This document shows, one piece after another, positions 1 to 13,672 of a stretch of 64,000 nt of DNA. How positions within the stretch are numbered: position 1 is the stretch's first letter; each line of letters opens with the position of its first letter. The notes under the pieces were generated by a model. It had not been told where the DNA came from. It ran no database searches and was given only the letters and a program-made list of their open reading frames with translations. The position numbers were made by a program, and so were the translations under genes. Origin of the DNA: Rhyacophila brunnea (lineage: Eukaryota > Arthropoda > Insecta > Trichoptera > Rhyacophilidae); assembly GCA_022495005.1 (NCBI GenBank), contig JAGYXB010001009.1, forward strand, positions 372,001 through 436,000. Direction: 5' to 3'.

Positions 1-490
1 TCATGACATATTAAATGGACAACTCACTTCATACTCGGCGCGCACGAGAAATTGTGCATGAAAGTCATTCACAGATGTATAGGTAGATGTCACGTGACCA
101 TATGACGTATCCGTTTCCATTATGCGATACAAGCTTCGAGAATTTATAGTAATATAACCTTTATTGTAATGGCGTATTAGTGTCATGACTCATTGCGTTA
201 GAAACAGATTCTCGGTTACTTACGACTTCTCGGAGATTAGACGCAAGTGAGCCCAGCGAATCACAGGCGACTGACTGTCCAATGGTTCCTGTCATTCAAT
301 TGCATTGAATAAACATTCATCAATATCTTAAAATGGCATTTTATAAAAATAATAAATAATACTAACACATGAAAAGTGATATCCCATCTTTCTTTGAGTG
401 TTTAGTAGATTTTTTTACAATTTTTAACTAGGCACATTGGCATTTTGTAACACAATAATAACGGTGGAGTCGAAACCTGACAGTCAGAAA
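1..490. other. intergenic, no gene seen
   Basis: AT-rich sequence with only short chance reading frames. No splice-bounded coding exon, RNA gene or repeat match inside the window was recognised here. Confidence 0.4.
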
Positions 491-494
491 TTTT

Positions 495-660
495 GTATGG
501 GCAGACCCAGTGGTGTCGCCAGACCGCTTGCAAGCAGAATGTTCATTTGAGCGTAGGATACCGATATTAAAATATGAATTTCGCCATCCGGCAGACCCGA
601 CACAAAGTGAGTGTCATTTTATTTTCTAGATGCTTCATCCATATTAATGTCATTGACTTT
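495..660 (-). repeat. dispersed repeat R1, inverted copy
   Basis: This stretch matches the reverse complement of 8907-9205. Shared words include GGCAGACCCGACACAAAGTG against the reverse of CACTTTATTGTCGGGTCTGC, the reverse complement of GCTCAAATGAACATT, and AATATGGATGAAGCATCT-like sequence. The two copies are diverged by substitutions and indels. No coding potential is visible. It is probably a non-autonomous transposon relic of unknown class. Confidence 0.65.
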
Positions 661-689
661 CATGGAAACGAACAGCTCCAAAAAGAACT

Positions 690-1800
690 AGAATGTCAAG
701 CCAGTAGACAAATGGATATACAGCGTCGTTTGCACTGAAGAGTTTATACCGAATCAAACTGCAATCTAACAAGCCAGAATTCTAGGTATACAACATCGAC
801 GTGAAACAAATAGATGAGTATGAAAACCGGAGCTCAATCGAAAAATAGAAAAATATTATCGACGTATTCACAAATAAAATTCTCAAAAGAATATCGACTA
901 TATCAAAGCAAAGTACAAACGCTGAGTTCTTCGAACGATTTAAGCTTATATCTCGATGACGCGAAGACTCAGTAATTCTGGGTATGTTGTTTGATACGAT
1001 AGGGCTAGAGCTCTCCTTAAGGTTTGAGAAGAAACCCAGGAAATAGACCAGGGTTGGCAAATCCTTTCAACAACAACATTTAAAAAAATGTGTAGTGTTA
1101 GATAAATAAAATAATAAAACTAATACACCATGTTATTGTAGAAAGGGTTATTGTAAATTTACCAAAAAGATTTAGTACCTACCTATCGTATATGTTCAAA
1201 ATTTACCCTATTTATACATGCTGACTTTTTTATAGTTTAATAAAACATCTATGTACCTATTTGTTGTTCGCCTGTTGTCAATTTTGCAGTTTATACTTTA
1301 ACACTTTTCAAAGATAATTTTCGGCGACGCAGTTTATAAAAGAATATTACACATGTATCTATGAAACCATAACGAATATTTTTTTCACTTTCGATTTTTT
1401 AAATACACCAACGAGATCAATAATTATTGTTTGCAGTCATATTTTTATCAAAATTAAGTTAAAATAGCGACTCGCTAAATGAATTAAACTTACCTCTCGA
1501 GTAATTAGTTCGATTCACATTCTACAATATTTTATTTTATTTTTGTTACGGTTATTTTTTTGTTAGTCTAAATACACTATGGAGTATGTTAATTATATGG
1601 ACAAAATATATTATTCAAATTGTCGCATCATCAGTTCAAACGTCGTTAAAATATGTCAATATTGCCAGATCCCTATATTTGAAAATTTTGTAAATTTTAG
1701 ACAAATTAAATTTAAAAATAAAACTACTAACCTTTTGCTTACACTGTACTTGTATACGTCATAAGTAAGTATACTAATATATCTCTTCTTCTTGGTCGTG
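690..1800. other. intergenic, no gene seen
   Basis: The block 660-1060 is somewhat less AT-rich and reads like decayed coding or transposon sequence, but no frame stays open and I recognise no protein. The remainder is plain AT-rich DNA. Confidence 0.35.
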
Positions 1801-1803
1801 CAC

Positions 1804-2277
1804 TCATGGCTGAGGATCGTGACCACATTTAAATTTCGCCATCCTTTGAGCGACCAAAACTTTCTATCCTTCTCGATCTTTCGCTTCTCTCGGGGCAGAA
1901 TGGATGGTGCCCCCAGTCAGCTCTTTCACTTGGTCGCTCCATCGGGTAAACGCTCTTCCTCTGCCTCGCCTTCCCTGGAGGCTACCCAAAACTATCAGTC
2001 TCTCCAGGTTGTCCGGTCCGCGCCTGACAATATGTCCAAAAAACTGCAGAATTCTTCTCAGACATATCGTCGAGAGCCGTTCCTTTATCTTCAGTCTCTG
2101 GATGATTGACTGGTTCGTCTTGTGCTCCGTCCAAGAAATGCGGAGCATTCGGCGCCAACACCACATCTCAAAGGCATCAACTACCTTCCGTTCTCTTGCC
2201 TTCAGGGTCCACGACTCGACACCGTATAGAAATATCAAGAACACTAATGTTTGCACAAGCATCATACACCATTGCAC
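1804..2277 (-). pseudogene. non-LTR retrotransposon (LINE) reverse transcriptase C-terminus, dead
   Basis: The - strand encodes the end of a LINE polyprotein downstream of the reverse transcriptase palm. Visible landmarks in order are YGVESWTLKA, DAFEMWCWRRMLRISW, RRILQFFGHIVRR and GRAFTRWSDQVKEL, the usual order for insect LINE ORF2 C-termini. The frame is cut by one TAG at 1864-1866, where family members usually have a tryptophan. It then continues to a natural-looking end, GHDPQP and a stop at 1804-1806. The catalytic YADD region and the endonuclease are absent, so this is a 5'-truncated dead copy, as is usual for LINE insertion. The exact clade was not determined. Confidence 0.85.
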
Positions 2278-2334
2278 ATACTAATATATACTTAAACAAT
2301 TAGAACTTTTTCTGTGTATCACACAAAAACTGTC

Positions 2335-2490
2335 ATGCTTTCGCTAGGATTTTGGGCCACCTCCGGAAAATACCAAGACTTAGGAAGACAGTGTGTGACC
2401 GATTGGAGAAGTAGAATGAGCGAGAGAACTCGGAATATAAAAACCTGGAAAGAAATTGTGCAGTCGGCCACAGAGCCAAATGGTCTGTAG
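2335..2490 (+). repeat. possible LINE 3'-end scrap
   Basis: Frames on the + strand give fragments such as GHLRKIPRLRKTV and WRSRMSERTRNIKTWKEIV, which resemble the arginine- and tryptophan-rich tail of LINE ORF2 proteins. The match needs a frame change and has an in-frame stop, so it is only suggestive. It lies between a better LINE relic and a SINE scrap. Confidence 0.3.
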
Positions 2491-2539
2491 CTTCAACTTG
2501 AATAAATAAATAATAGAATGTCTGACAAAATGGCTGGCC

Positions 2540-2720
2540 TCTCATACGGGGGCTCCAGTTGAATTCCCTGTGAGGACACAATATATTTAAGTAGGTATGT
2601 GATTATATCAAAGTCTGGATGTTTGTGATTGCTTCACTTTTATTACTTACTATACTACTGTTTTACTACAATACTACTATTAGAGATTATGGCCTGTTGT
2701 AGTGTCAAAAAGTATATAAG
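2540..2720 (+). mobile_element. tRNA-derived SINE family C, 5'-truncated
   Basis: The segment starts inside the tRNA-like head (GGGGCTCCAGTTGAATTCCC, compare GGGAGTTCTGGATTCGATTC at 58.6 kb). It continues with the family body: GTGAGGACACAATAT, then a TGGATGTTTGTGATTG block and a TATGGCCTGTTGTAGTG block. Its relatives are at 54318-54490 and 58624-58790. Box A is missing, so it cannot be transcribed from its own promoter. Confidence 0.5.
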
Positions 2721-4387
2721 TATATAAAAAACATTAGATTATTAGAAATATATCTTATGGCAATATTATAAACCTATGACAGTTTGTATAACGTCAAAAT
2801 ATCAACGATTTTTGAAAGAATAATGGGATGAACTATGAATATTAATATGTAAAGTTATTGATAAATTTTCAATATGCGTTAATTATTACCTACTCACGCA
2901 AAGTGTTTTTTTTACTTTTTCTCCATAAAAATTCAACTGATTATTATTTTATTATTATTTATTATTTTATTATTAAAACCACGGGAGTATTGAAATACTA
3001 CTTCATATCGAAATCGTTCTCCAAAATATTAGTTTTCATTCTTTTAAAATATAATATAATATTAGTTTCATAATATTAGTATATAGGTTAAGATGGTACT
3101 CATAATAACATAACAATACCTACGTCGTATTACATTTTTACTAAAAAAGTTTTCCTGAAAAACAACTCGATTATGGAACTATTGATATTATATCATGAAG
3201 GTCATATTCCTAACTAGATTGGTATTTATACTTGACTCTTTCTTAAGATAATATGATTGAAATCTGTTATTGCATAGGTATTACTATATTGTCAGAAATT
3301 TGGATTACTGTTGTTCAAAAATCTAAGTTTGTCCGAGGTACTTATCTTAAGTTCAAAATACTTTTTAAACATTTAAAATACGCAAATAAGTACCTAATGT
3401 AGTCACATTATTTTATTATGAAAAAAAAATATTCATTTTCTTTAATTTATGAACAATATTCGATTTTTGAAATACATATTTAAATTAAAGTTAGGTATGT
3501 TTTATTCAAAATGAAAAAAAAATCTACATTGAACCAAAAAACCAATGATTTATTTTTCACCAATAAACTATTTTCAACGTTGGTCAATAGATGGTGCATA
3601 TAATAAAATTGTCTGTATCATACCATATTATTGTGGTTGTTGTAAAATCTAATGGCTTATTTTTATTTCGTTAGTTAACTTTTTACAAGCATAATCTGTT
3701 TTTATTTCGAAAAAAATAGATACACAGTTAAAGAATAAACTAATTAGATAAAACAAATGTATTATTTTTGAAAATAGGTATCTGAAAAAAGATTTAAAAA
3801 AAAAACTATGTAAATAGTGTTAATATTAATTTTATATTCAACTTAGAAATATAATACATATTGCACCTTGATGTGAGGCGAATTGCAGTGCCGTTATATA
3901 AGCGTTACCTAGCGATAGAATATGAAGCGAACAATTTGTTTCAATGTCTATGACCTATGCCAATGTCTGTATTTTAATTTATGTATGATTAAAAACTTGT
4001 AAAATGTAAAACACCAGAAAATTGTATTATATTATAATATGCTTCGTCATCTCGTCTTCGGCTGCTTTTTAAAAATATTATTATTAATAACATCATTATA
4101 TCTATGATTATGAGATTACCTATTATAAAATACAAATGTACAACTTAAGATATGTCTGTATATACACTACCTAACCATTTTTTGAAATTATTTTCGCAAT
4201 TTTTAATACTGAGATAATATTTTCAACATGATTTAGTTGTTAACTAATTACGGATGATCTATTATACAATGGGTAGTATTTTTGTTTTAGTAAATAAATA
4301 TATTTAAAGCGACAATCTCATTTTTTATATTATTAAATATAATGGACAATTAATAAAACAAACTCCCACATAGTTTAATAATCATCA
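2721..4387. other. AT-rich intergenic, no gene seen
   Basis: Very AT-rich sequence with simple TTATTATT runs near 2940-2980. Nothing coding was recognised. Confidence 0.4.
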
Positions 4388-4624
4388 TCAGCCGGGATCA
4401 ATCCACTGCTGGATGAAGGCCTCCCCAAGCTTCTACCAACTCTCTCGGTCCTGTGTCTTTCGCTGCTACGTATTTCCGCCGAACTTTACCAGTTCGTCAA
4501 TCCAGCGGCTTTTAGGGCAACCCTGTAGCCGTTTCGTATCCCTTGGGTACCACTGGATGACGGCATTTGTCCAGCGGCCGTTCTTTCGGCGAGCAATATG
4601 CTCCGCCCACCTCCATTTCAGCTG
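4388..4624 (-). pseudogene. LINE ORF2 C-terminal tail, dead
   Basis: Read on the - strand this gives LKWRWAEHIARRKNGRWT, then KSRWIDELVKFGG, then KLGEAFIQQWIDPG and a stop at 4388-4390. This is the widespread arthropod LINE C-terminal tail. Two TAG codons lie in frame, one after FGGNT and one after DRESW; tryptophan is expected at one or both. Only about 79 codons survive, so it is a short 5'-truncated relic. The 3' end in front of the ATCATC run is probably the true retrotransposon end. Two shorter relics of the same tail lie at 41228-41262 and 42108-42200. Confidence 0.85.
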
Positions 4625-7600
4625 TTTGGCAACAGCGGTTCAGTTCGTCATTTGTTCAGTCATTCAGCGGTTTGTTCAATAATAATTAGCATCAATTCCA
4701 GAAAAATATTATCATCCGATTATTGTTAATGTCTTTCCATACAGTCAAAAACGATTGTTTTTAAATATGTATATTATTAACACTCGAAAATAGTAGTACT
4801 ATACCAATTAATTACAATGATTTACCATTAACAATAATTTGAGTAGGTAGCAAGCAAACGGGCTTCTCTCAATTTTTGCAATGCACAACAGTCAGTCTTA
4901 AAATGTTAAAATTGTTGTTGTTCAAAATGTTCAATACTTTAACTAGATAACTCTGATTTAGACATTGTTGGGAAAATGAAATTAAAATTTTACATGATTA
5001 ACAGAAATTTAGGCTATAATAATTATTTAAAATAAAAATGGAAAAGTGCGCTTGTCTAACTGGAAAAAAATAAATGATGTTCAATTGATGAAAAACATAT
5101 AATATTTTATTTATTTAATCCATTTATGGTTTTAAAGATATCTAATATTTTCAAACACAAAATTAATACAGTTCCCATTGACTTTTGACTTACCTAGTTT
5201 TATCATTTTGTAGAGAAAGAAATGTAGAATTATATTCAATAGCTATCTCGAAAACAGTGAAAATCAAGTTATTTAATAATTGTAGTATTGAGGTGATGAT
5301 TTAATATAATATAATACCTACAATACAACTTATAATATACCTAAAAACCTCTTAAAACTGTCATTACTTTTCTTATTTAATATATAAATGATGAAGAGAA
5401 ACCTTTTTTACTCAATTGACTGTTAACAAAGTAATAATTTATGGGAAAAAAAACAATAATGACTATACTAATTCAATAATCATTATGGACTTCTACGTAT
5501 TGGTTTATCATTGTATCGATCATTGAAAGAAAACATAAGACTTCTGTTGACTTCAATTATAATAAATTATAATATGTAATAAGTATATTATTAATAAACC
5601 TGTAGTAATAATATTTTATTAGTAAAAAACAATCTATAAAATTTATAATTTCTCTCACATTAAAAGCTGTAGAATATTTTTTGTAGAAACTATGTTATTG
5701 ACATAACATTTTGCGACAAAAAAACCTGCGATGACAAAATTGTGAAAAACAAAAAGTCTGCTCAAAATCGTTCTTTTTCATCTACTCCAGTAAACTCGTA
5801 GTGTAGTTGGAAAATATTTAAATATTTAGGCTTATTTCCACATCAATTGACACTATTAATGTAACTAAATTCGACTTGTGCCACCGCAGCAATGTCGCGT
5901 GAGAAGAGCATAGTAATTTTTCATTCGGCGAAAGAGCGCTCCACTTTATTCGCTTGGTCTTCGCATTTATTTTTATTGCATGGAAAAACGAAAAACAGCG
6001 AGTCACAAACCTCTGAGGGCAATTCTACAGTGACGTGCAAAAAGGTGTGATACTAACACTGTTATAGATAATAATGCATTTTTCATTTGATGAAAAAACA
6101 CTGTACTTTTAATAAATAGTAATGTTTATATGGCAATGACCAAGAACACTTTAAAATTATTAAAAAAGACAGGTTTAAAGTTGGTCGATATAATATATAA
6201 AATTGAGATCTGATGAAGATCCCTTTAATGATAGTGATTGATAATTACTGTATTAAAAGTTTACTTAGAAGTAGGCTTGCGAGTAGGTTATTTGTCTGTA
6301 TTGAAGCACTGCCTTATGATAGAAAGTCCTTTACTTGAAACTGTTTGTATATTATCAATAGCTCTATCCGACTGATTTTCTTTTAGGCATGTTTAAATAC
6401 TGTAGTAGTTTAAAGTTAAGAAGAGTTATACGTATTATATTTAGTTATATATTTTGTCTGAATTATGCGTGGTGTGAATGAAAACCAATATTGATGTATG
6501 TACTTGTATGTACGTGATAAATAATGCCGATTAGGAAGGCAATAACTATGTTCAATCAAATCGCTTCGAGAAATGATTTATTTTACTTACACGAAAGCAA
6601 GTTTGGGTGGAAGTTGTTTTGAATTTAGCAAGCCGAGAAAGATAAAAAGATGACCCTTGTCTTTGATTTAAAATGGATTTTTTTGAATTCGCAGGTTTTG
6701 GTCGGAAAAGGTACTTGCCTAAATTAAAAAGAGTCTCGGAATTTCTCAAAAATTTTTGTTATTACAACGTTTTTATTAGCTCGTATTCTTGTTTGTCCGG
6801 TGGTTGTTTGTCCAGTACAAATCTTACAATCAATTTTTAACTAACTTCCCGACTAGCTAGACATTTGAAACTTTTAGAATATATCATAACACGATGCCAA
6901 TGCATTCTTTTAATACTTTTAGCCATCTTTATGTAGAATTGAATTCATTTTCAGTTAATTCTGTTTTGTATAGAAAGTTATTTCAGAAAAATCCGTAAAC
7001 AGTAAAAGACTATTATTGGTTGCTAGAAGGTGGTCCTAGCAACTAAATTATTAATATATACGTGCGTTACTATGGAAATCAAAATGAAATGTCAAAATGA
7101 CATTTCAGTATTCTATATTTGTTCGTTTGTTTGTTTTTTATTTAATTCATATGAAGTACAAGTTTGAGCATATTGAGCATAATAATTCAACAAAAAATTA
7201 ATAAATCGTTGTATATAAAAAGTTCTTTTTATCTTGTAATTATTTATTTGTGAGAAACAAAAAAACCTTAGTACGTAATTTATATACGTATTAATATTAA
7301 GACTATTTTAACTCAAAAATAAGTCTGAATGTATAGTTATTTAATTTACATGCGATGAAAAGGTAGTGCGAGATACTGAAATTTAAAAAAAAATGAAGAT
7401 TTACAAGTTTGAAACCAGTAACCTCACTTATACTCACCAATAACATAATGATTTGTTCGCTGTATGAAGAGATATAAAAATACCTGAAATTAGTTGAGAA
7501 AATGCAATTAAAATTATGTTATATGACATTACTATGTTTGATCTTAACAAGATCATAATATGGGCCTCCAATAATTAGACATATTCAAATCAGCTACTGT

Positions 7601-8890
7601 CATAATACATATGTGCTAAAATGATAGATAAGTACTTATTATATTATTGTCCGTCAATAATTATTGCCACAGCGTAGCATACGTTTTGTCGAAAATGCCA
7701 AGGAAAAAAACCCGATAACAATTTGTAGAATTCAACCGGATGAATAAATACACCATAATAATGTTTCCCACAGAGGGTATAGGGTATGATTATGCCGCTT
7801 TCCGATATTCTTGATACTCCCATCGTCATACAGTCATTTAAATAGAGAATATATCTCACAGATAATACCTTAAACGTATCGTGACTATATGTATAGCTCG
7901 TCTTAATCTAATAATGTGTCGTAAATATGGACCGTACCCTAATTCTGAAGATAACCACCTTCACGGTATTTTACGAGCATTAGACATTCGAAATTTGCCA
8001 AGCCCTTATTCCACTGGCAAAAAAGAGAGAAGGAAAACGATTTTAACTCAATGAATTCAAATATAAAGAAGACAGCTTGTCATTTAAATAAGTCATAATA
8101 TGTACCTATAAATTTTTAATATGATTTTGGTTTAAAAATATGAAATATTTCGAGGAAACGTGAAATTGAAATATGTATTAATAATTAACTGACTAACTTA
8201 TCCTACAACGATATAATTCCCGAGCACAACATGAGCATAACGCTCAATACTATTAATATAATATGTATTATTTTATTTATTTACATATCTCATTAAAAAT
8301 AACATCATGATTACGTATTATTTGCTTATTTTTTAAAATTAATTTCAATCTTTATTGGAAACATACAGTTGTATAATATATTGCATTGAGAATTACATAG
8401 AAAATTATAAATAGTAAATCATAATAAAATATTTAAATAATATAAATAAGAAAATGTGTGAAATTTAACAGTATTAGTATATAATATTTAAATCAATAAA
8501 CTAATATTCAAATATTATAGGTTTCCCCAAATAATATAAAATACCTTATCTAGTCCCTTGGATACTTCAATACTACCTACAACAGCGACTGCATTAGCTT
8601 TTTGGATTTCTATGTTTATTCGCCGTCTCATATACTCAGTTGAACGGCACTCACTGATTTTATCAGCCAAGCGACAACCGATCTCAGCCACTCTCTTTAA
8701 AACCCAGAGAATAGACGATATTATAATGTAATGATAGAGAGTTGTACTTTTTGCATTATTAGAAAGCATTATTAAAACATTAGCGAAAGAAGCTGCTGAA
8801 CCTGACGACCTAACTTATTTATTCAGATGAGATGCCACTAGTGTATCCATCACACTAACTTCTAAAACCATTTTCTTTTTCCTTTATGGA
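4625..8890. other. intergenic, no gene seen
   Basis: This stretch holds a short 23-bp palindrome at 7085-7107 and a SINE scrap at 7545-7573. The modest frames near 5818-6006 and 8515-8769 on the - strand lack any recognised domain. No splice-bounded exon series was found. Confidence 0.4.
7545..7573 (-). mobile_element. SINE family A, 3'-end scrap
   Basis: AAGATCATAATATGGGCCTC is the reverse complement of the distal body of SINE family A (compare 32625-32645 and 27180-27200). Only about 29 bp remain. Confidence 0.4.
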
Positions 8891-8906
8891 GTACTCGTGA
8901 TGCCAT

Positions 8907-9205
8907 TAGGTCAATGACATTAATATGGACGAATCATCTGGAAAAAAAATGACACTCACTTTATTGTCGGGTCTGCCGAATGGTATAATCTGTTCTAATG
9001 CCATTACAATAAAAGTGATATTGCTATAAATTCCTGATCCTTTTTGTTGGGTCTGCCGAATGGTTCGGTTCGAACGGGTTCGCTCAAATGAACATTGACA
9101 TTAGAAACACTGCTCTAACGCTATTACAATAAAGGTCATATTGCTATAAATTATCGATGCGTGATATCGAATAATGGAAATTGCGTGACGTCTACCCATA
9201 CATGC
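8907..9205 (+). repeat. dispersed repeat R1 with internal duplication
   Basis: This is the second copy of the repeat at 495-660, in opposite orientation. It contains an internal tandem duplication: GGGTCTGCCGAATGGT occurs near 8978 and 9050, each followed by CATTACAATAAAAGTGATAT or CTATTACAATAAAGGTCATA and TTGCTATAAATT. The second unit carries about 43 extra bases. No coding frame is visible. Confidence 0.65.
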
Positions 9206-9309
9206 GAATTTACTTGCTAGCTACTGTATTGAGTGCGTCGTCCATTAATAATGTCATTGCATCAGGTCACTTGCCATCTTGACGACAGACACCAAGAGAT
9301 TCCTGTCTT

Positions 9310-9363
9310 ACGTTTATTATATAATACAAATTTATATTTACAACGTTTATTATATAATACAAA
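9310..9363. repeat. short direct repeat, 21 bp twice
   Basis: ACGTTTATTATATAATACAA followed by A occurs at 9310-9330 and again at 9343-9363, separated by 12 bases and followed by a poly-A run. It could be a target-site duplication around a lost insertion or a slippage product. Confidence 0.6.
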
Positions 9364-9369
9364 AAAAAA

Positions 9370-12300
9370 GAGTTTCCACTTCATCAGATGAGTATTAGTA
9401 AAATAATAAAAATATAAAATACAGATTAAGGAAGTTTGTGTTTTTTTCTTCTATAAATTTCTTGCGATTTGAAATTGGTGTTGTATTGTGAGACTTTTGC
9501 CATCGTTAAAAACTGTAATTTTTCAGAAATACTGAAATTTCAACGTATCGAGTTTTGAAAATGTTTGTATGTGTTATTAATAATATTTGACTTTTATTTT
9601 TTAAAGTCAACCACTCACTGTACGGACGCCTGTTGTAAATTTTCTTGTGAGTTTAAAAAACGCAATAAAAGTACAAGTTGTAGCAGCTTACGCTAGAAAA
9701 ATGCGAGCAAAGATATTTAAATCAAAATAAAACAATGTTTAATATAGATTGTACAGCCACTCTAAAGGCTAACCAATGATACAATCGTAACAAAGAGAAT
9801 TTATTTTTGACTTTTAAATATTCATATTTTGTATTAACTTTACATTAATTTTTATACATTTTACGAAAGTAGAGGAGTGAGGATTATGATTAAAATAAAT
9901 TGTTAGTATAAAAAGAAAACCAAGTTATTGGAAAAAATATATTTTCGGTAGGTAGGTATTTGTATTTTAGTTTCATTTATTAAATACCCACGTTATCCTA
10001 GAGCGTAAGGTGGCCGTCTTTTTATAAACATGAATCCGTTAAAGAATTCCCCTTGCTTTTCAACGTATACTTGATGATTTGGGCGAATATCCAACAGCTC
10101 ATACAAAATTTGTTAACACAATCTTCACTTTATGGAGTCTTATATAATCTAATTAGCGTCGAAGGTGATAATATACTTTTTTACTTTAATATTATTTAAT
10201 ATATACATAGTATAATATTATAGATATAGTACCAAACATGTGGATTATAACTAGAAAGATTTTTATCAACGTACATTACAATAGTTAATGGCGATTCCTT
10301 TGTAAAGAAATATAATTATTGCTATTTTTCATTTAAATAATATAATGATGGTTCTGTGTTTTTGGCTGACTATATTTACAATAATTGACGTACCCAGTCT
10401 GGCTTTTTACAGGTAGTAATAGCAACATTACGTAATATTATAATATGAATGATTTAATACTGGTACAAGTCGGGTATTTGAAATGGTCAGTGTAAGTAAA
10501 AAAATATACCAACCATATAAACAAATTTAAGATCGAGGATATATAGCATTTAAAATTGTGTATACGTTAACTAATTCTTCCAATGTATGTATTACCATTG
10601 GAATATTTAATAATTTAAGAAATTAACTGATTGCTTGAATCTAATATTCTCTTTAATGCTTTAATTTTAACAGTTGTAAGAAATAAAAATATGATGCTTA
10701 CTACATATCAATGTGAAATACAAAATAACGTTCAATTTAATTAGTCCTAGAAACCCTTTTTATTGGAATTAATTTATGGGTAAGTCTTTAAAATGTTATG
10801 TTTTTAATGTATAATGATATAAAATTACCAATTGTCCCGAGAGTTTTACAACATCGTAATTACTTGAAAGTGAAGTATACTTTTCGGAAAAATTTTAATC
10901 GCTTTCACTTGGAAAAATGCAAAAAAATACAAGAAAACAAATGCACCTGCCTTACCTTGCGGGCTGGAGAGCAACAATAATAATTGTATCAGATAACAGT
11001 GGCCATACAAATCACAGAAGATGACTGTCAAACTACCGGATGAACCATTTGCATTTTTTAACGATTACAAAAATTATAATTTTATATTTTTTAATTTAAT
11101 CAAAATAACATATGAATTATAATTCCAAATTAATTAGATCTTCACCAATTAATTGCGTATATTTTTCATACACTAAAAACGATACAGTGTTCACATAGTT
11201 TTTTTCATTTATATATATTTTTTAGTGATTAATAAAAATCATAATTTTCGGTTCAAATTTTTCTCCATTTTGGATGATTCAGCACGTTACTATTAGCCCA
11301 TTATTCTCTCTCTTAACCTTTTAAGGCGTAATCCACATATCAGCGACACCCAGTGGAAAAATACGAATCTTGCAATTTGAGACATTTTTGATAATCATTT
11401 ATAATTTAAAATCTCATAATTATAAAAACGCATCTAGATACATTAAATTTTATTTTACGTCAAAGATAAACTTGCAATTTTAAAAAAATGTGATTTTTTT
11501 ATATTTTAATTAAAGAAAGTCATAGTATAAATGTTTTTTACATTTATTTTAAACATCAATTGACAAAATTAGTATAACTTGAAAACATTTTTAATTTATT
11601 AAAATCAACTATGACACAGTTCACCCATTGCAGTATTAGCTCTCTATCTTTTTATTGACTCTGGAAGGATGTAGCCCACCATGCCCGATAGGAATTTATC
11701 CACTTTTAAATGCCTCGTGACCATTCCTCTGAAAGTTATGTTGACATCCACTAAATTGTGTGACCTTTAAAGATTATAGTGGAATCGCCCTCTGGCAGTC
11801 TTATTATTAGACGTGAGCTTCAATTAAATTAATATTAATTTTTAACTCCCATTTTATATATTTTTATATTATGTACAAATTTGCTATACAATTTGTAACA
11901 AACATTTAACCTACCTACCTGTAGTGACCTAGTCTAATTCCAAGAAGATAAGGCGCAAATACCAACTCATTGGATAAAAAAAACATAAAAGGAAAAGAAT
12001 ATCAACCAACGGAGGCGATGAGAACTCTCGACCCGTCGATATTGTATTTGTATTATAATTCTTTTTTATCTATTTCATCAATGGTTTAAAAATGTTTGAT
12101 CAAAAACATTTGGAACGTGATGAAAGCTCAAAGAGATTTATAATTTGAGCTCTGAGTTAGATAATATAAATCTCCTTCATCCTACAGCTATATTGTTGTA
12201 TGAGAGAGAGAGATTTATGCGCTACAGTTGACATGGTTAGAAGTATGGAACGTGCCACTTGACTGAAGGAAATGGCATGAGCTTGTACTTTCCCTATGCT

Positions 12301-13560
12301 CCGAGGGTGATGCGGATGTAGAGGGTGTTTGGTGAAGTCGTAGGATTTGCATATACTAATATTTAAGTAACACAATATCATAATATTATCAAACATCATA
12401 AGTATGATATTTTTATCATCTGAAGTATTATAAAAAAGGTCCGATCAATTAAAAAATAAGTATATAATATTGTCACTTTAATAGATTACGTAATATATGA
12501 CTTATTACGACACGATTAGCACATACTTCATCGCTATATAGAATCCTTATATATTGCAAGGCATTGAAAAAATGGATATCTTCATAACCCTCGCACCCTA
12601 AATTTTACAACTGCATATAGGTGGCAAATGTCCTTTACTTGGCGATTATTCATTGCCTACTAATAAAAAATAGATTTTATATCACATTATATGAGTAACA
12701 TACTAACAGAGGTGTCGATACATAAGAATAATATAATATATGTAGCAATACATTATTTATATGCATTAAAAGGCTGTAAAAATCCGTACGTAAATTTATC
12801 ATGGTTTTTTAAAAAATAAAAGATCGATAGAATGTACTTAAAAGTTGATTTGAAAAGTGAATTTAAAATTAGATCATATTATCATGCTTTTACGCCATTA
12901 AATCATATTTAATTAAGAATCTTATAAAAACTAAATTTTATCTCTTATGGTTTTTTGTTCAGGTTTTAATTAAATTTTAACTAAATAATACAACCTATTT
13001 TCTTATTCTGTGATATTATTCTACGTTGACATTATTGTGTATCTATTATCAGAAGTAATATGTTCACATTTTTAATAGTGTCTTCTTAAGTGCATAATAA
13101 TATTATTATGACTGACAAGTATCTAAATACTGTACCTACTACCAAAAACTACGCTGCGTTTAATTGGTATAATATAATATAGTTACCTACTGACAAATGC
13201 ACTAATAGTTTGCTATATTAAGGTTTTTCTTACTTTTCTACATTTACAATATAAATAAATATTGCTATAGAAGAAATAATTTAACGCGGTTATGTGAATT
13301 CTCTTAATTATTGTACAGTATAATTTCGCCAAAATGTCAAAATCTAAATTAACTTGTTGAAGTATTGAGGTAACGATATAATAATATATGGTTCGCTGTA
13401 AACACCCGGTACTAGCGATAGGATTGAAAGTCAACGAAAAAAGAAAAATAGGAAAAATCAGAACATTTTTAGTTTCATCGTAGAGTTAATGGACCATGGT
13501 TACTCCACCTACTTTACTTTGTTTGAAGTTTTCGTCGCTTTTTTGCAATCCATCTATTTT
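9370..13560. other. intergenic upstream of Osiris gene A, no gene seen
   Basis: AT-rich DNA with one dispersed repeat copy (11342-11510). The block 11640-11830 is less AT-rich but shows no open frame I can recognise. Regulatory elements of gene A probably lie in the distal part, but none can be identified by eye. Confidence 0.4.
11342..11510 (+). repeat. dispersed repeat R2
   Basis: It starts with CCAGTGGAAAAATACGAATC and TTGCAATTTGAGACATTTTT and later has GTCAAAGATAAACTTGCAAT. The same order of words occurs at 34848-34914 plus 35296-35470 and at 53208-53430. The copies are diverged. Confidence 0.65.
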
Positions 13561-13566
13561 ATTCGC

Positions 13567-13603
13567 TATATAAACTGAACGGTGTGAGAAAGCATTATAC
13601 AGT
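13567..13603 (+). promoter_or_regulatory. core promoter of Osiris gene A
   Basis: A TATATAA box sits at 13567-13573. An initiator-like TACAGTTT lies at 13598-13605, with the likely start A at 13601, about 34 bp downstream of the box. This spacing is typical of insect TATA promoters and gives a 5' UTR of about 72 nt with no upstream ATG seen before 13673. Confidence 0.7.
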
Positions 13604-13672
13604 TTGTGACTTGAAGCTAAGTGCGTCGGATCGTCAACAGTGATAAAATAACATCAAAAATAAATATAAAAA

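Noticed and set aside
1904..2303. Several + strand frames up to 126 codons
   Set aside because: They are shadows of the LINE fragment encoded on the - strand.
8515..8769. 84-codon - strand frame resembling LINE sequence (CRSTEYMRRRI)
   Set aside because: The resemblance is limited to a few residues without the conserved tryptophan and tyrosine landmarks, so it is not supported.
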